The notes beneath the pieces are model-generated. The model worked only from the letters and a program-made list of their open reading frames with translations, did not search any database and was not told the origin of the DNA. Both the position numbers and the translations under genes were made by a program. Below, one piece after another: positions 8,088-15,333 of a DNA stretch of 64,000 nt. The DNA is from Planctomycetota bacterium (GTDB lineage Bacteria; Planctomycetota; UBA8742; UBA2392), in assembly GCA_019912315.1 (NCBI GenBank), contig JAIOJA010000037.1:120505-184504 (forward strand). The letters are read 5' to 3'. Positions within the stretch are counted from its first letter, which is position 1; the number at the start of each line of letters is the position of its first letter.

Positions 8088-8447
8088 TCAGCCCTGGTGC
8101 GCGATGGCGAGGGCTTCGTCCATGGTTTCCGCGAAGTTGAACATGGCGTCGATCTTCAGCATCTCGAACGTGGTTCGCTCGCGCTTGCTGAGTTGCAGCA
8201 GAATCGCGCCGCCGCCGGCTTTGCGCAGTCGGTCCGACAGCACGACCATCGCGCCGTGCCCGAGATCAACGAAACTTCGGATCCTGTGCGCGTCGAATAT
8301 GATCCAGCGCGCCCCGTCGGAGATCAGCTTTCGTACGTGGTTCTCCCAGGCGGTCAGGGGTGGTCCGGCATCGAGGTGTCCCTCGGTCAGCAGGTACCAG
8401 CAACCTTCAACTTCCGTGGGGTCGCATTTCAGAATCGTGCAGTCCAT
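8088..8447 (-). CDS. STAS-domain protein without the usual phospho-serine
   Basis: A 119-residue protein that matches a complete STAS domain: a central GARWIIFDAHRIRSFVDLGHGAM strand-turn-helix and the GGAILLQLSKRERTTFEML segment typical of anti-sigma factor antagonists. In SpoIIAA-like proteins the turn reads IDSSG and the first Ser is phosphorylated; here the same place reads VDLGHG, so neither Ser is kept. It may therefore be constitutively active, or regulated in another way, in a partner-switching circuit. The RsbU-like phosphatases at 44.7-47.1 kb and the STAS-FHA protein at 17.2 kb are possible partners (inference). It starts nine bases after the previous gene. Confidence 0.75.
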   Translation of the reverse strand: MDCTILKCDPTEVEGCWYLLTEGHLDAGPPLTAWENHVRKLISDGARWIIFDAHRIRSFVDLGHGAMVVLSDRLRKAGGGAILLQLSKRERTTFEMLKIDAMFNFAETMDEALAIAHQG

Positions 8448-8456
8448 GCCGTCATG

Positions 8457-8789
8457 TTAGCCGGCACGGATGGCTTCGACCACGTCCGTGAGCTCGGCGC
8501 CGGGTACGGAAAGGCCGAACTCGCCCTGCGCCAGGGCCGGGTCTGGCGTGCCGGGGTTGCAGATGGTGAAGCCCGCGTCGTGCAGAGTAGTGATAGCCCC
8601 GTTGTCGATCGCTTCGCTGTAAGCCTCGGCGCTGTCAGGAATCACGCAGGCGCGTACACCGGCGCGAACCGCCTTGCCGGCGAGCGCGTCGGCGAACTCG
8701 CGCAATGCCGGGGCATTTCCGCGCAGCGTCACCTGGTCCGGTACCGGCTTGGTGTCGCGCTGGGTGTCCTGTTTGCCGGTGTCCGGCAT
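8457..8789 (-). CDS. Small protein resembling aconitase/LeuC domain 3 without cluster cysteines
   Basis: A 110-residue protein. From about residue 40 it reads AGVRACVIPDSAEAYSEAID, then DAGFTICNPGTPDP, which parallels the LeuC/aconitase pattern VIPGSxxVYxxAxxxGxxxxxxxAGxxxxxPxCGxC. The two cluster cysteines are replaced (GTPDP), so it should not bind the [4Fe-4S] cluster there. The start has AGGCGG three bases upstream. It is followed by the STAS gene with a nine-base gap. I infer an orphaned domain turned to binding or scaffolding; the homology is suggestive and needs a profile search. No better family was recognised. Confidence 0.55.
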   Translation of the reverse strand: MPDTGKQDTQRDTKPVPDQVTLRGNAPALREFADALAGKAVRAGVRACVIPDSAEAYSEAIDNGAITTLHDAGFTICNPGTPDPALAQGEFGLSVPGAELTDVVEAIRAG

Positions 8790-8952
8790 GGTCCGCCTTT
8801 CGCGCTGAATTCCTGCCGACTATTCTATCCATGTGTCGCGCTTGCCATAGTCGATTCTGCCGTGAAGACGCCTGTCCCGGAATACCCGCAGTTGGCGGAG
8901 TTGCGACGCTTGCTACCATAGCGCCCCGTAGCGCGATTCCGGAAGGCAAGCC

Positions 8953-9312
8953 TTGGCGGTTGACCTCAAAGCCATGTTCAACGTTGACGAAGCGGCAATC
9001 CAGGACGCCATGGACATCCTGCGCCCCTTCGAGAACCTGGTCCCCATCGTGATTGAGGGCAACGAAGTCATGCTGCCCGAAAACAACAGCCTGTGGCGCG
9101 GTATGCAGTTCTGGGGGCTGATGACCGGGCAGATCAGTATCGACTTCGGGCTGTTCTGCATCGCCGGCACCTGCAAGAACTGCAAAAGCCGCATTCGCCG
9201 CCCCGGCGAAGACCGCAAGCTCAGCGTGCTAGCCTGCCAGACCATGGCCGAGCCCGGCATCGAAATCACCAGGTTGCCGCAAGGGTTCCGCTTCGTGCAG
9301 AAACTCTACTGA
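8953..9312 (+). CDS. Small ferredoxin-like four-cysteine protein, TTG start
   Basis: A 119-residue protein with a CIAGTCKNCKSRIRRPGED motif and a fourth Cys in SVLACQT, the spacing seen in [2Fe-2S] ferredoxin-like domains (C-x4-C-x2-C then C-x-T). The motif continues to PGIEITRLP as plant-type ferredoxins do. The N-terminal 70 residues look like a separate small alpha/beta region. The start is TTG, supported by GGAAGG six bases upstream; an ATG 21 bases further in lacks such a site. It is divergent from the gene at 8457-8789, with 163 bases between them for promoters. Electron transfer or cluster binding is inferred. Confidence 0.65.
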   Translation: MAVDLKAMFNVDEAAIQDAMDILRPFENLVPIVIEGNEVMLPENNSLWRGMQFWGLMTGQISIDFGLFCIAGTCKNCKSRIRRPGEDRKLSVLACQTMAEPGIEITRLPQGFRFVQKLY

Positions 9313-9387
9313 TCGGCGCCCGTGAGTTTTAGCTCACTGTGCCGCGCCGCGTGCTAAGATCCACGCCACGCAAACCGGAGACGAGCC

Positions 9388-10443
9388 ATGAAAAAATCCA
9401 CCATCTGGCTAGGGCTGTGCGTGCTGCTGGCGCTCCCGTCATTCGGGGACAAGCCGGCGGCACAGATCGGGCCGTCCAGCGGCGCGATGGCCGGGGCGGG
9501 GCTGCTGGAAGCGGCCGAGCAGGCCCGCGATGCGCTGAGCACCGCCGACTACAAGAGCCTGTACAACCTGCTTGACGCCAGTGCACGCGGGCAGGTCGCC
9601 CTGTGCCACGAGAAGTTCGTGCAGCACCTGGACAGTTCGGACATGACGGACGAGCAGGCAAAGAACTTCGCCGAAGCGCACGACCCCGGCGGGCATTTCG
9701 GCGTGAATTCGCTGACCGGGCTGCGCAACCTGACGGAGGTGCAGTTCTTTGGTCTGCTGTCCGGTCTGCTGGATTTGCAGAGCCAGCGCCCGCCCGAGGT
9801 GCTGGTGTTGCGCTGGCACCTGGTGTCCAAGGGCATCGGGTTGATGCAGCCCTCGTCGCGCACGTTGCGCAGGATGGACCTGCTGGCGTGGGGCGGGGCG
9901 GCGGCATTCCAGAACCGGGCGGATGAAACGATTGTGCTGTCGTTCTCGCTGGAGGGCAGCGACTGGAAGCTGACGTTCTTCCGGATCGACACGCAGACGG
10001 GGCAGGTGGACTTTGAGGACGTGGCGAAGCAGAGCAACGACTGGGACTCGGACGTATACAAGTACTCGTCCGTTGAGCGCGCCCGCATGTCCGAGGGCGA
10101 GCAACTGCTGGGCAGCGCCCGGGACTTCTCACGCGTTGAGTATTCAAAGACAGCTGAGACCGACGCGGTCGCCAAGAAGTTTCCGGAGTTTGTGGAAAGC
10201 GGCTACTTCGAAGGCAAGTACTACCACGTCAAATCCCTGCACGTGGAAATGGGCGAGTGCGCCTATGACGCCGCCATCGAGACCGAGCCACAGGTACAGG
10301 GCGACCCTTGGGGGCTGATCCTGTTCCGATGGGACAGCGGGCAGTCCGCGTTCGAATGGTTCGAAACCAAAGCAGCGCTCGACGCCCGCATCAAGGACCT
10401 GAAGGAGAACGGCGGCCCCAACAAGGAAGGCGGGCGGAAGTAG
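9388..10443 (+). CDS. Exported protein of unknown function
   Basis: A 351-residue protein with a clear Sec signal peptide (MKKSTIWLGLCVLLALPSFG, cleavage near residue 20). The mature part is mixed alpha/beta with no motif I recognise; it is rich in acidic residues and ends in a charged, probably disordered tail (KDLKENGGPNKEGGRK). The start has a GGAGA site. It stands between the ferredoxin-like gene and the RNase HII-like gene on the same strand, but the gaps (75 and 139 bases) leave operon structure open. No function is proposed. Confidence 0.7.
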   Translation: MKKSTIWLGLCVLLALPSFGDKPAAQIGPSSGAMAGAGLLEAAEQARDALSTADYKSLYNLLDASARGQVALCHEKFVQHLDSSDMTDEQAKNFAEAHDPGGHFGVNSLTGLRNLTEVQFFGLLSGLLDLQSQRPPEVLVLRWHLVSKGIGLMQPSSRTLRRMDLLAWGGAAAFQNRADETIVLSFSLEGSDWKLTFFRIDTQTGQVDFEDVAKQSNDWDSDVYKYSSVERARMSEGEQLLGSARDFSRVEYSKTAETDAVAKKFPEFVESGYFEGKYYHVKSLHVEMGECAYDAAIETEPQVQGDPWGLILFRWDSGQSAFEWFETKAALDARIKDLKENGGPNKEGGRK

Positions 10444-10582
10444 CTGGCCCGCTCCCGCCGGGACCAGTGGAGAACCTATATAAGACGGGGGCGGGCCACC
10501 CTCTCCCGCCTCCTGATACTGACACCAATCCGCAATCCGATCACAAACTCGCACGCGCCCGCAACTCCGCCAGAATCGCGCC

Positions 10583-11569
10583 ATGGCGCACTACCGTACT
10601 GTCGTAGGCATCGACGAGGCCGGCCTGGGACCCATCCTGGGCCCGCTTACGGTCGGCTACTCCGCCTTCGCCCTGCCGAAGCCCCTGACACCCGATGCGC
10701 TGATGGCGCTGGACATGTGGGACGCGCTTGGGCTTTCCCGCAACCCCAAAGACCGCAAGCACCGCCCTGTCGTGTGCGACAGCAAGAAGCTGCACAACCC
10801 GGCCAAGGGGATCGGCGCACTTGAGGAAGAAACGCTCGGCTGGATTCGCGCGGCCGGGCACGCCTGCGACAACTACGCTGATTTTTACAAGTCGTTCTGC
10901 GCGCCGGCGCGCGAATGCCCGGACGCCTGCGACTGGTACGGTGTGGCCCCCCAGCCGTTTCCGGTGTCGAGTACGCTGGAACGGGCGGACCTGCGCGCCG
11001 CGCGCCTTGCGCGATCCATGGAAAGCGCCGGCTACTCGCTGCAAGCCTTCGGCGTCAGCGCCGTACTCGAGGGCGAGCTGAACCGTCTGATGCACAGACT
11101 CGGCAACAAAGCCCGCGCCGAGTTCGATGTCATCACGCGCATACTGGGGCCGCTATGGGAGAAGCATCGCCAGGTGGCCGTGCTGTGCGACCGGCAGGGC
11201 GGGCGCACCCGCTACGGGCGCGCATTGCACAATGAGTTTCCCGAGGCGCGGGTTGAGGTCTTCGTCGAGGAGAAGGAGATCAGCAGCTACGAGCTAAGCA
11301 TCCCGGAAGTGGATGGTTGCCCGCGCCTGTTCATCGCGTTCATTGAAAAGGGCGACGGTGACCACTTGCCCATCGCGCTGGCCAGCATGGGCGCCAAGTA
11401 CGTCCGCGAGATCATGATGCACCAGTTCAACGCCTGGTTCGCGAACTACGACGCCGAATTGAAGCCGACAGCCGGCTACTTCAAAGACGGACGCCGCTGG
11501 CTGATGGACAGCGCCGAGTTGCGCCGCAGGATCGGCGTGGACGATGCCCGTCTGATCCGCAGGCGCTAG
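10583..11569 (+). CDS. RNase HII-like (RNase H-fold) protein
   Basis: A 328-residue protein that opens with VVGIDEAGLGPILGPLTVG, the counterpart of the RNase HII signature GVDEAGRGPLAGPV, and keeps VVCDSKKLHNP where RNase HII has ADSKKLS. A later acidic position in AVLCDRQGGRTRYG may complete the metal site. The Arg of the DEAGRG motif, which contacts the 2'-OH of the junction ribonucleotide, is Leu here, and the protein is about 100 residues longer than typical RNase HII, so substrate choice is uncertain. It would be expected to act on RNA in DNA hybrids. The 139-base gap upstream shows no gene. Confidence 0.75.
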   Translation: MAHYRTVVGIDEAGLGPILGPLTVGYSAFALPKPLTPDALMALDMWDALGLSRNPKDRKHRPVVCDSKKLHNPAKGIGALEEETLGWIRAAGHACDNYADFYKSFCAPARECPDACDWYGVAPQPFPVSSTLERADLRAARLARSMESAGYSLQAFGVSAVLEGELNRLMHRLGNKARAEFDVITRILGPLWEKHRQVAVLCDRQGGRTRYGRALHNEFPEARVEVFVEEKEISSYELSIPEVDGCPRLFIAFIEKGDGDHLPIALASMGAKYVREIMMHQFNAWFANYDAELKPTAGYFKDGRRWLMDSAELRRRIGVDDARLIRRR

Positions 11570-11801
11570 GCGTGTTTTCTCTTTGGTGCCTGTGGATCGT
11601 GTTTTGAGCGCGCCGCGGTTCACGAAGTGAACGTTGTGCAGCGAGCTAAGCGGCCTTTTGCTGGTGCCTGGTCGCCAAATCGTCAAGACACGCCAAGCCC
11701 CGCGAATCCGTGGCTGAGTAAAACCGGTTGCGTCGTCGCGTGCGACGGTTATCGCGATTTCGCCGCAGGTGCTACCGCGACAGCCGCTCCGTTGCTACGG
11801 G

Positions 11802-13025
11802 CTACCGGTCAAGCTCGCCGGCGATCACGTTGAGACTGCTCAGGCAGGCCACGACGTCGGCCAGATAGCCGCCCTGCACCATCTGGGGCATGGCGCTGTA
11901 GTTGATGTAGCTGGGGGGGCGGCAGCGCAGGCGATAGGCGACGGCGGTGCCGTCCGTTTCGAGATACCAGCCGAGCTCTCCGTTCGGGCTTTCCGTGGCG
12001 CTGTAGATCTTGCCGTGCTTCGGCGTTTTCAGCCCGTGCCCCTTCATTATCAGCTTGAAGTGCGTGATCAGGCTTTCCATCTGGGTGTAAACAGCGGCCT
12101 TTTCGGGCAGCACGATTTTCCAGTCGTCGATGTTGACGGGCCCGCCCGGCAGGCGGTCGAGGGCCTGGCTGATGATCTTGACGCTTTCACGCATTTCATC
12201 CATGCGCACGCGGAAGCGGGCGTACACGTCGCCGTCGTCGCGGGTGACGACGTCAAAGTCCAGCTCGTCGTAAACCCAGTAGGGGCGGGCGCGGCGCAGG
12301 TCGTACTCGACGCCGCAGGCGCGCAGGCACGGGCCGGTAAGTCCGTAACTGACGGCATCTTCGGCGCCGACCGCCGCGATACCGATGGTGCGGTCAAGGA
12401 AGATGCGGTTGCGACCGAGCATCCGGTCAATTTCCTTCAGCGCCAGCGGGAACTCGCGTACGAACTTGCGGCAGCGCGGCACGAACTCGCCGGGCACGTC
12501 GTTGGCCATGCCGCCGACGCGGGCGTAGCTGGTGGTCAGGCGCGCGCCGGTGACCATTTCGAACAGGTCGTACAGCTTCTCGCGCTCGACGAATGACCAG
12601 AGCAGAATCGTGAAGGCCCCCAGGTCCATGGCCTGCAAGCCGCAGCTGATCACGTGGTCGGCGATGCGTGTGAGCTCGCACATGATTACGCGCAGGTGCT
12701 GGGCGCGTGGCGTGAGTTCGATGTCCATCAGCTCTTCGACCGCGTGCACGAACCCGAAATTGTTGCACAGGGGGCTCATGTAGTTCATGCGGTCGGTGGT
12801 GCACACGAACTGGTTGAAAGTGTGGTACTCGCCGAGCTTTTCAAAGCCGGTGTGCAGGAAGCCGATCTCGGGGTCGGCGTTAACGACGTTCTCGCCCAGC
12901 AGCTCCATCTTCACGCGAAGCGTGCCGTGGGTGGCAGGGTGCTGCGGGCCGAAGTTGATATTCAGCGTCCGCGTCGTGATGTCTTCGCCGGCTTCGAGGT
13001 CCGGGCGTTCCACTATCTGAGCCAT
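11802..13025 (-). CDS. nuoD: NADH-quinone oxidoreductase subunit D, orphan
   Basis: A 407-residue homologue of the 49-kDa/NuoD subunit of respiratory complex I, which lines the quinone site in the peripheral arm. Signatures are clear: LNINFGPQHPATHG at the N-terminus, GFLHTGFEKLGE, YMSPLCNNFGFVHAVEEL, PNGELGWYLETDG and the C-terminal PSYINYSAMPQMVQGGYLADVVACLSSLN-like end, with the terminal Asp-Arg. Length is typical. No other nuo gene lies nearby, so the rest of the complex must be encoded elsewhere. The 232 bases between this stop and the RNase HII-like gene contain only a weak six-bp hairpin (11618-11632). Confidence 0.95.
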   Translation of the reverse strand: MAQIVERPDLEAGEDITTRTLNINFGPQHPATHGTLRVKMELLGENVVNADPEIGFLHTGFEKLGEYHTFNQFVCTTDRMNYMSPLCNNFGFVHAVEELMDIELTPRAQHLRVIMCELTRIADHVISCGLQAMDLGAFTILLWSFVEREKLYDLFEMVTGARLTTSYARVGGMANDVPGEFVPRCRKFVREFPLALKEIDRMLGRNRIFLDRTIGIAAVGAEDAVSYGLTGPCLRACGVEYDLRRARPYWVYDELDFDVVTRDDGDVYARFRVRMDEMRESVKIISQALDRLPGGPVNIDDWKIVLPEKAAVYTQMESLITHFKLIMKGHGLKTPKHGKIYSATESPNGELGWYLETDGTAVAYRLRCRPPSYINYSAMPQMVQGGYLADVVACLSSLNVIAGELDR

Positions 13026-13122
13026 GAGTTTCCCTGCATTTCGGGCTGCGGGCGAAGTCTAGCTTTTACGAGAATCCGGGCCAGCGGGAAGGGTTTGGAA
13101 TGCGCCCGTGACAAAGGTGGCG

Positions 13123-14226
13123 TCAATCCAGGCGGACATAACGCTTGCCGGGCAGGGCCTTGGCGAGGCGTTTCATTTCGAGCGTCAGCAGCCCGCTGGC
13201 AATCTGCTGCGTCGCGAGCCCGGTGATGCCCATCAGTTCATCGACCGTCATCCCGTCGCTCGGTTTCAACACTTTCCACAACGCGGCTTCGGTGGGGGAC
13301 ATGCCCTGCGGAACACCCGGCGTTTTGTCCGGGGCCTTTTCTTCAGGCAGAAGCTTCAGCATTTCCAGCCCTTCGTACACGTGCGCGGGCTCTGCCACCA
13401 GCGACGCCCCTTCACGGATCAGGTCATGCGGGCCTTGGCTCAGGTCGCTGTCCACCTTGCCGGGCAGGGCAAACACTTCGCGCCCTTGCTCGGCGGCCAG
13501 GCGGGCAGTGATCAGTGAGCCCGACCGGCGAGTGGCTTCCACGACCAGCACGCCTAGGCTCAGCCCCGAAATAATACGGTTGCGCTGGGGGAAGTTCCGG
13601 GCGCGTCCCGGCGTGTGCAGGGGGAACTCGCTGATTACGGCCCCGTGTTCGCTCAACTCACGGGCGAAGGTCTTGTTCTCGGGGGGATAGATATCCAGCA
13701 ACCCGCTGCCGACCACCGCGATGGTGCGCCCGCCGCCCTCAATGGCGGCCCGGTGCGCGGCGGTATCGATGCCGCGGGCAAGCCCGCTGACGACCGTTAC
13801 ACGGCGCACGGCGAAGTCGCGGGCGAAGCGCGCGGCCTGCGCGGTACCATAGTAGCTGGCGGCGCGCCCGCCGACGATGGCCAGGGCGAGGTCATCCATG
13901 GCGTTGATCTCGCCGCGCATGTACAGCAGGGGCGGCGGGTCGTCGATGCGCTTCAGAAGCTGCGGGTAGGCGGCATCCTCAATTTGCAGCAGGCGGATGC
14001 CCTGGCTGGCGCATTCGTCAATTTCGCGCAGGTGCTCGCCCGTTTTGATGACGTCTGCCAGGGCCTCGGCGCCGTTCTTGTTTACCTTGGGTACCTTGCT
14101 GATCTCGGTCTTCGGCGCGCCCACTACGGATTTCGCGCTGCCGAATCGCTTCAGCAGGTTGGCCATGGCCAGGGGCGTGAATTTTCGCGCGCAGGCAAGC
14201 GCGACTTTGGCTTCCAGCTCGTTCAT
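13123..14226 (-). CDS. dprA: DNA processing protein DprA
   Basis: A 367-residue DprA/Smf. It loads RecA on incoming single-stranded DNA during transformation. A SAM-like N-terminal region is followed by the Rossmann-like core: ALAIVGGRAASYYGTAQA, VVSGLARGIDTAAHRAA, IAVVGSGLLDIYPPEN, GAVISEFP and FPQRNRIISGLS, then RSGSLITARLAAEQGREVFALPG. The C-terminus (TVDELMGITGLATQQIASGLLTLEM) is the winged-helix DML1-like domain. The start codon overlaps the aroB stop by four bases (ATGA), so both genes are translationally coupled. Confidence 0.95.
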   Translation of the reverse strand: MNELEAKVALACARKFTPLAMANLLKRFGSAKSVVGAPKTEISKVPKVNKNGAEALADVIKTGEHLREIDECASQGIRLLQIEDAAYPQLLKRIDDPPPLLYMRGEINAMDDLALAIVGGRAASYYGTAQAARFARDFAVRRVTVVSGLARGIDTAAHRAAIEGGGRTIAVVGSGLLDIYPPENKTFARELSEHGAVISEFPLHTPGRARNFPQRNRIISGLSLGVLVVEATRRSGSLITARLAAEQGREVFALPGKVDSDLSQGPHDLIREGASLVAEPAHVYEGLEMLKLLPEEKAPDKTPGVPQGMSPTEAALWKVLKPSDGMTVDELMGITGLATQQIASGLLTLEMKRLAKALPGKRYVRLD

Positions 14227-15299
14227 GTCCGCCCCAGCAGGCTCGCCGCCAGGTTGCCATCGAGTCCGCAGGGCAGGACGCTCGCCCGGCCGATTTCGGG
14301 AGTCACGATGAACCGGATGACGTCACCGGCGCGTTTTTTGTCCGAGGCCATGATCTCAAGCAGGCGGTCGGTGGTCAGCCCCGCGGGCACTTCCACCGGC
14401 AGTCCGAAGCGCGCCAGCAGGTCGCCCACGCGTCGTGCCTGCACGGCGTCAAGCCCGGCGTGCGCGACAGACAGGCGCAGGGCCGCGACCAGGCCGATGG
14501 CAACAGCCTCGCCATGCAGGAATTCTTCGGGCAGGGCCGCTTCAATCACGTGGGCAAGCGTGTGCCCCAGGTTGAGCGTTGCCCGGCGCCCTGACTCCAT
14601 TTCGTCTTCGGCGACGACGCTCGCCTTGAACGAAATGCAGCGCGCAAGCACATGCCGCAGTACATCGGGGTTGCGCCGCAGCAGCGCGTCGGTGTTGGTT
14701 TCGAGGTACGCAAGCAGGTCCGCATCGCCAATGGCGGCTGTCTTTACTATCTCGGCGATGGCGCTGACGTACTCGCGCGCCGGCAGGGTTTCCAGAAAGT
14801 GCAGGTCGCAGAACACGCCCACTGGCTGGTGGAACGCCCCGATCAGGTTTTTGCCCGTCTGGTGGTTGATGGCGGTCTTGCCGCCGACGCTGGAATCCAC
14901 CATGGCCAGCAGGCTGGTCGGCACGTGGATGCAGCGCACGCCGCGCAGCAGTGTCGCGGCGAGAAACCCGGCAAGGTCCCCGACAACGCCGCCGCCAAGG
15001 GCGACGACGAGGGACTGGCGGTCCAGCTTGCGCGTCGCGAACACGTCATCGAACAGCCCCTCCAGAACGCGCAGGGACTTGCTGTTTTCACCGGCGGGTA
15101 CGGTGAAAACATGGTTGGCGACGATGGCGTTACGGACGAAATCAGCGTGGAGGAGGCCGACGTTTGAGTCCGTGACCAGGAAGATCGACGTCGGTTTCAG
15201 CACCCGTGCGGATGCGATCAGCGCGTCCATCAGGCGCTCGCCGATCACGACGTCGTAGCTGCGTTCGCCCAGGGCAACCGGTACACGAGTGTTCTCCAT
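14223..15299 (-). CDS. aroB: 3-dehydroquinate synthase
   Basis: A 358-residue enzyme of the shikimate pathway converting DAHP to 3-dehydroquinate in the cytosol with NAD and a divalent metal. Visible motifs: VVALGGGVVGDLAGFLAATLLRG (NAD binding), HVPTSLLAMVDSSVGGKTAIN, KNLIGAFHQP, EIVKTA, and the metal ligands in LNLGHTLAHVIEA and LHGEAVAIG. Length is typical. It is the upstream partner of dprA (four-base overlap) and lies 34 bases downstream of the large membrane protein, at the end of a minus-strand gene train from 19.6 kb. Confidence 0.96.
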   Translation of the reverse strand: MENTRVPVALGERSYDVVIGERLMDALIASARVLKPTSIFLVTDSNVGLLHADFVRNAIVANHVFTVPAGENSKSLRVLEGLFDDVFATRKLDRQSLVVALGGGVVGDLAGFLAATLLRGVRCIHVPTSLLAMVDSSVGGKTAINHQTGKNLIGAFHQPVGVFCDLHFLETLPAREYVSAIAEIVKTAAIGDADLLAYLETNTDALLRRNPDVLRHVLARCISFKASVVAEDEMESGRRATLNLGHTLAHVIEAALPEEFLHGEAVAIGLVAALRLSVAHAGLDAVQARRVGDLLARFGLPVEVPAGLTTDRLLEIMASDKKRAGDVIRFIVTPEIGRASVLPCGLDGNLAASLLGRT

Positions 15300-15333
15300 G
15301 CCGCGAATCTAGCAAGGACCGCAGCGCGGGCTA

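Noticed and set aside
11570..11801. Small RNA or gene in the gap before nuoD
   Set aside because: Only a weak six-bp hairpin was visible, with no ribosome site or conserved motif.
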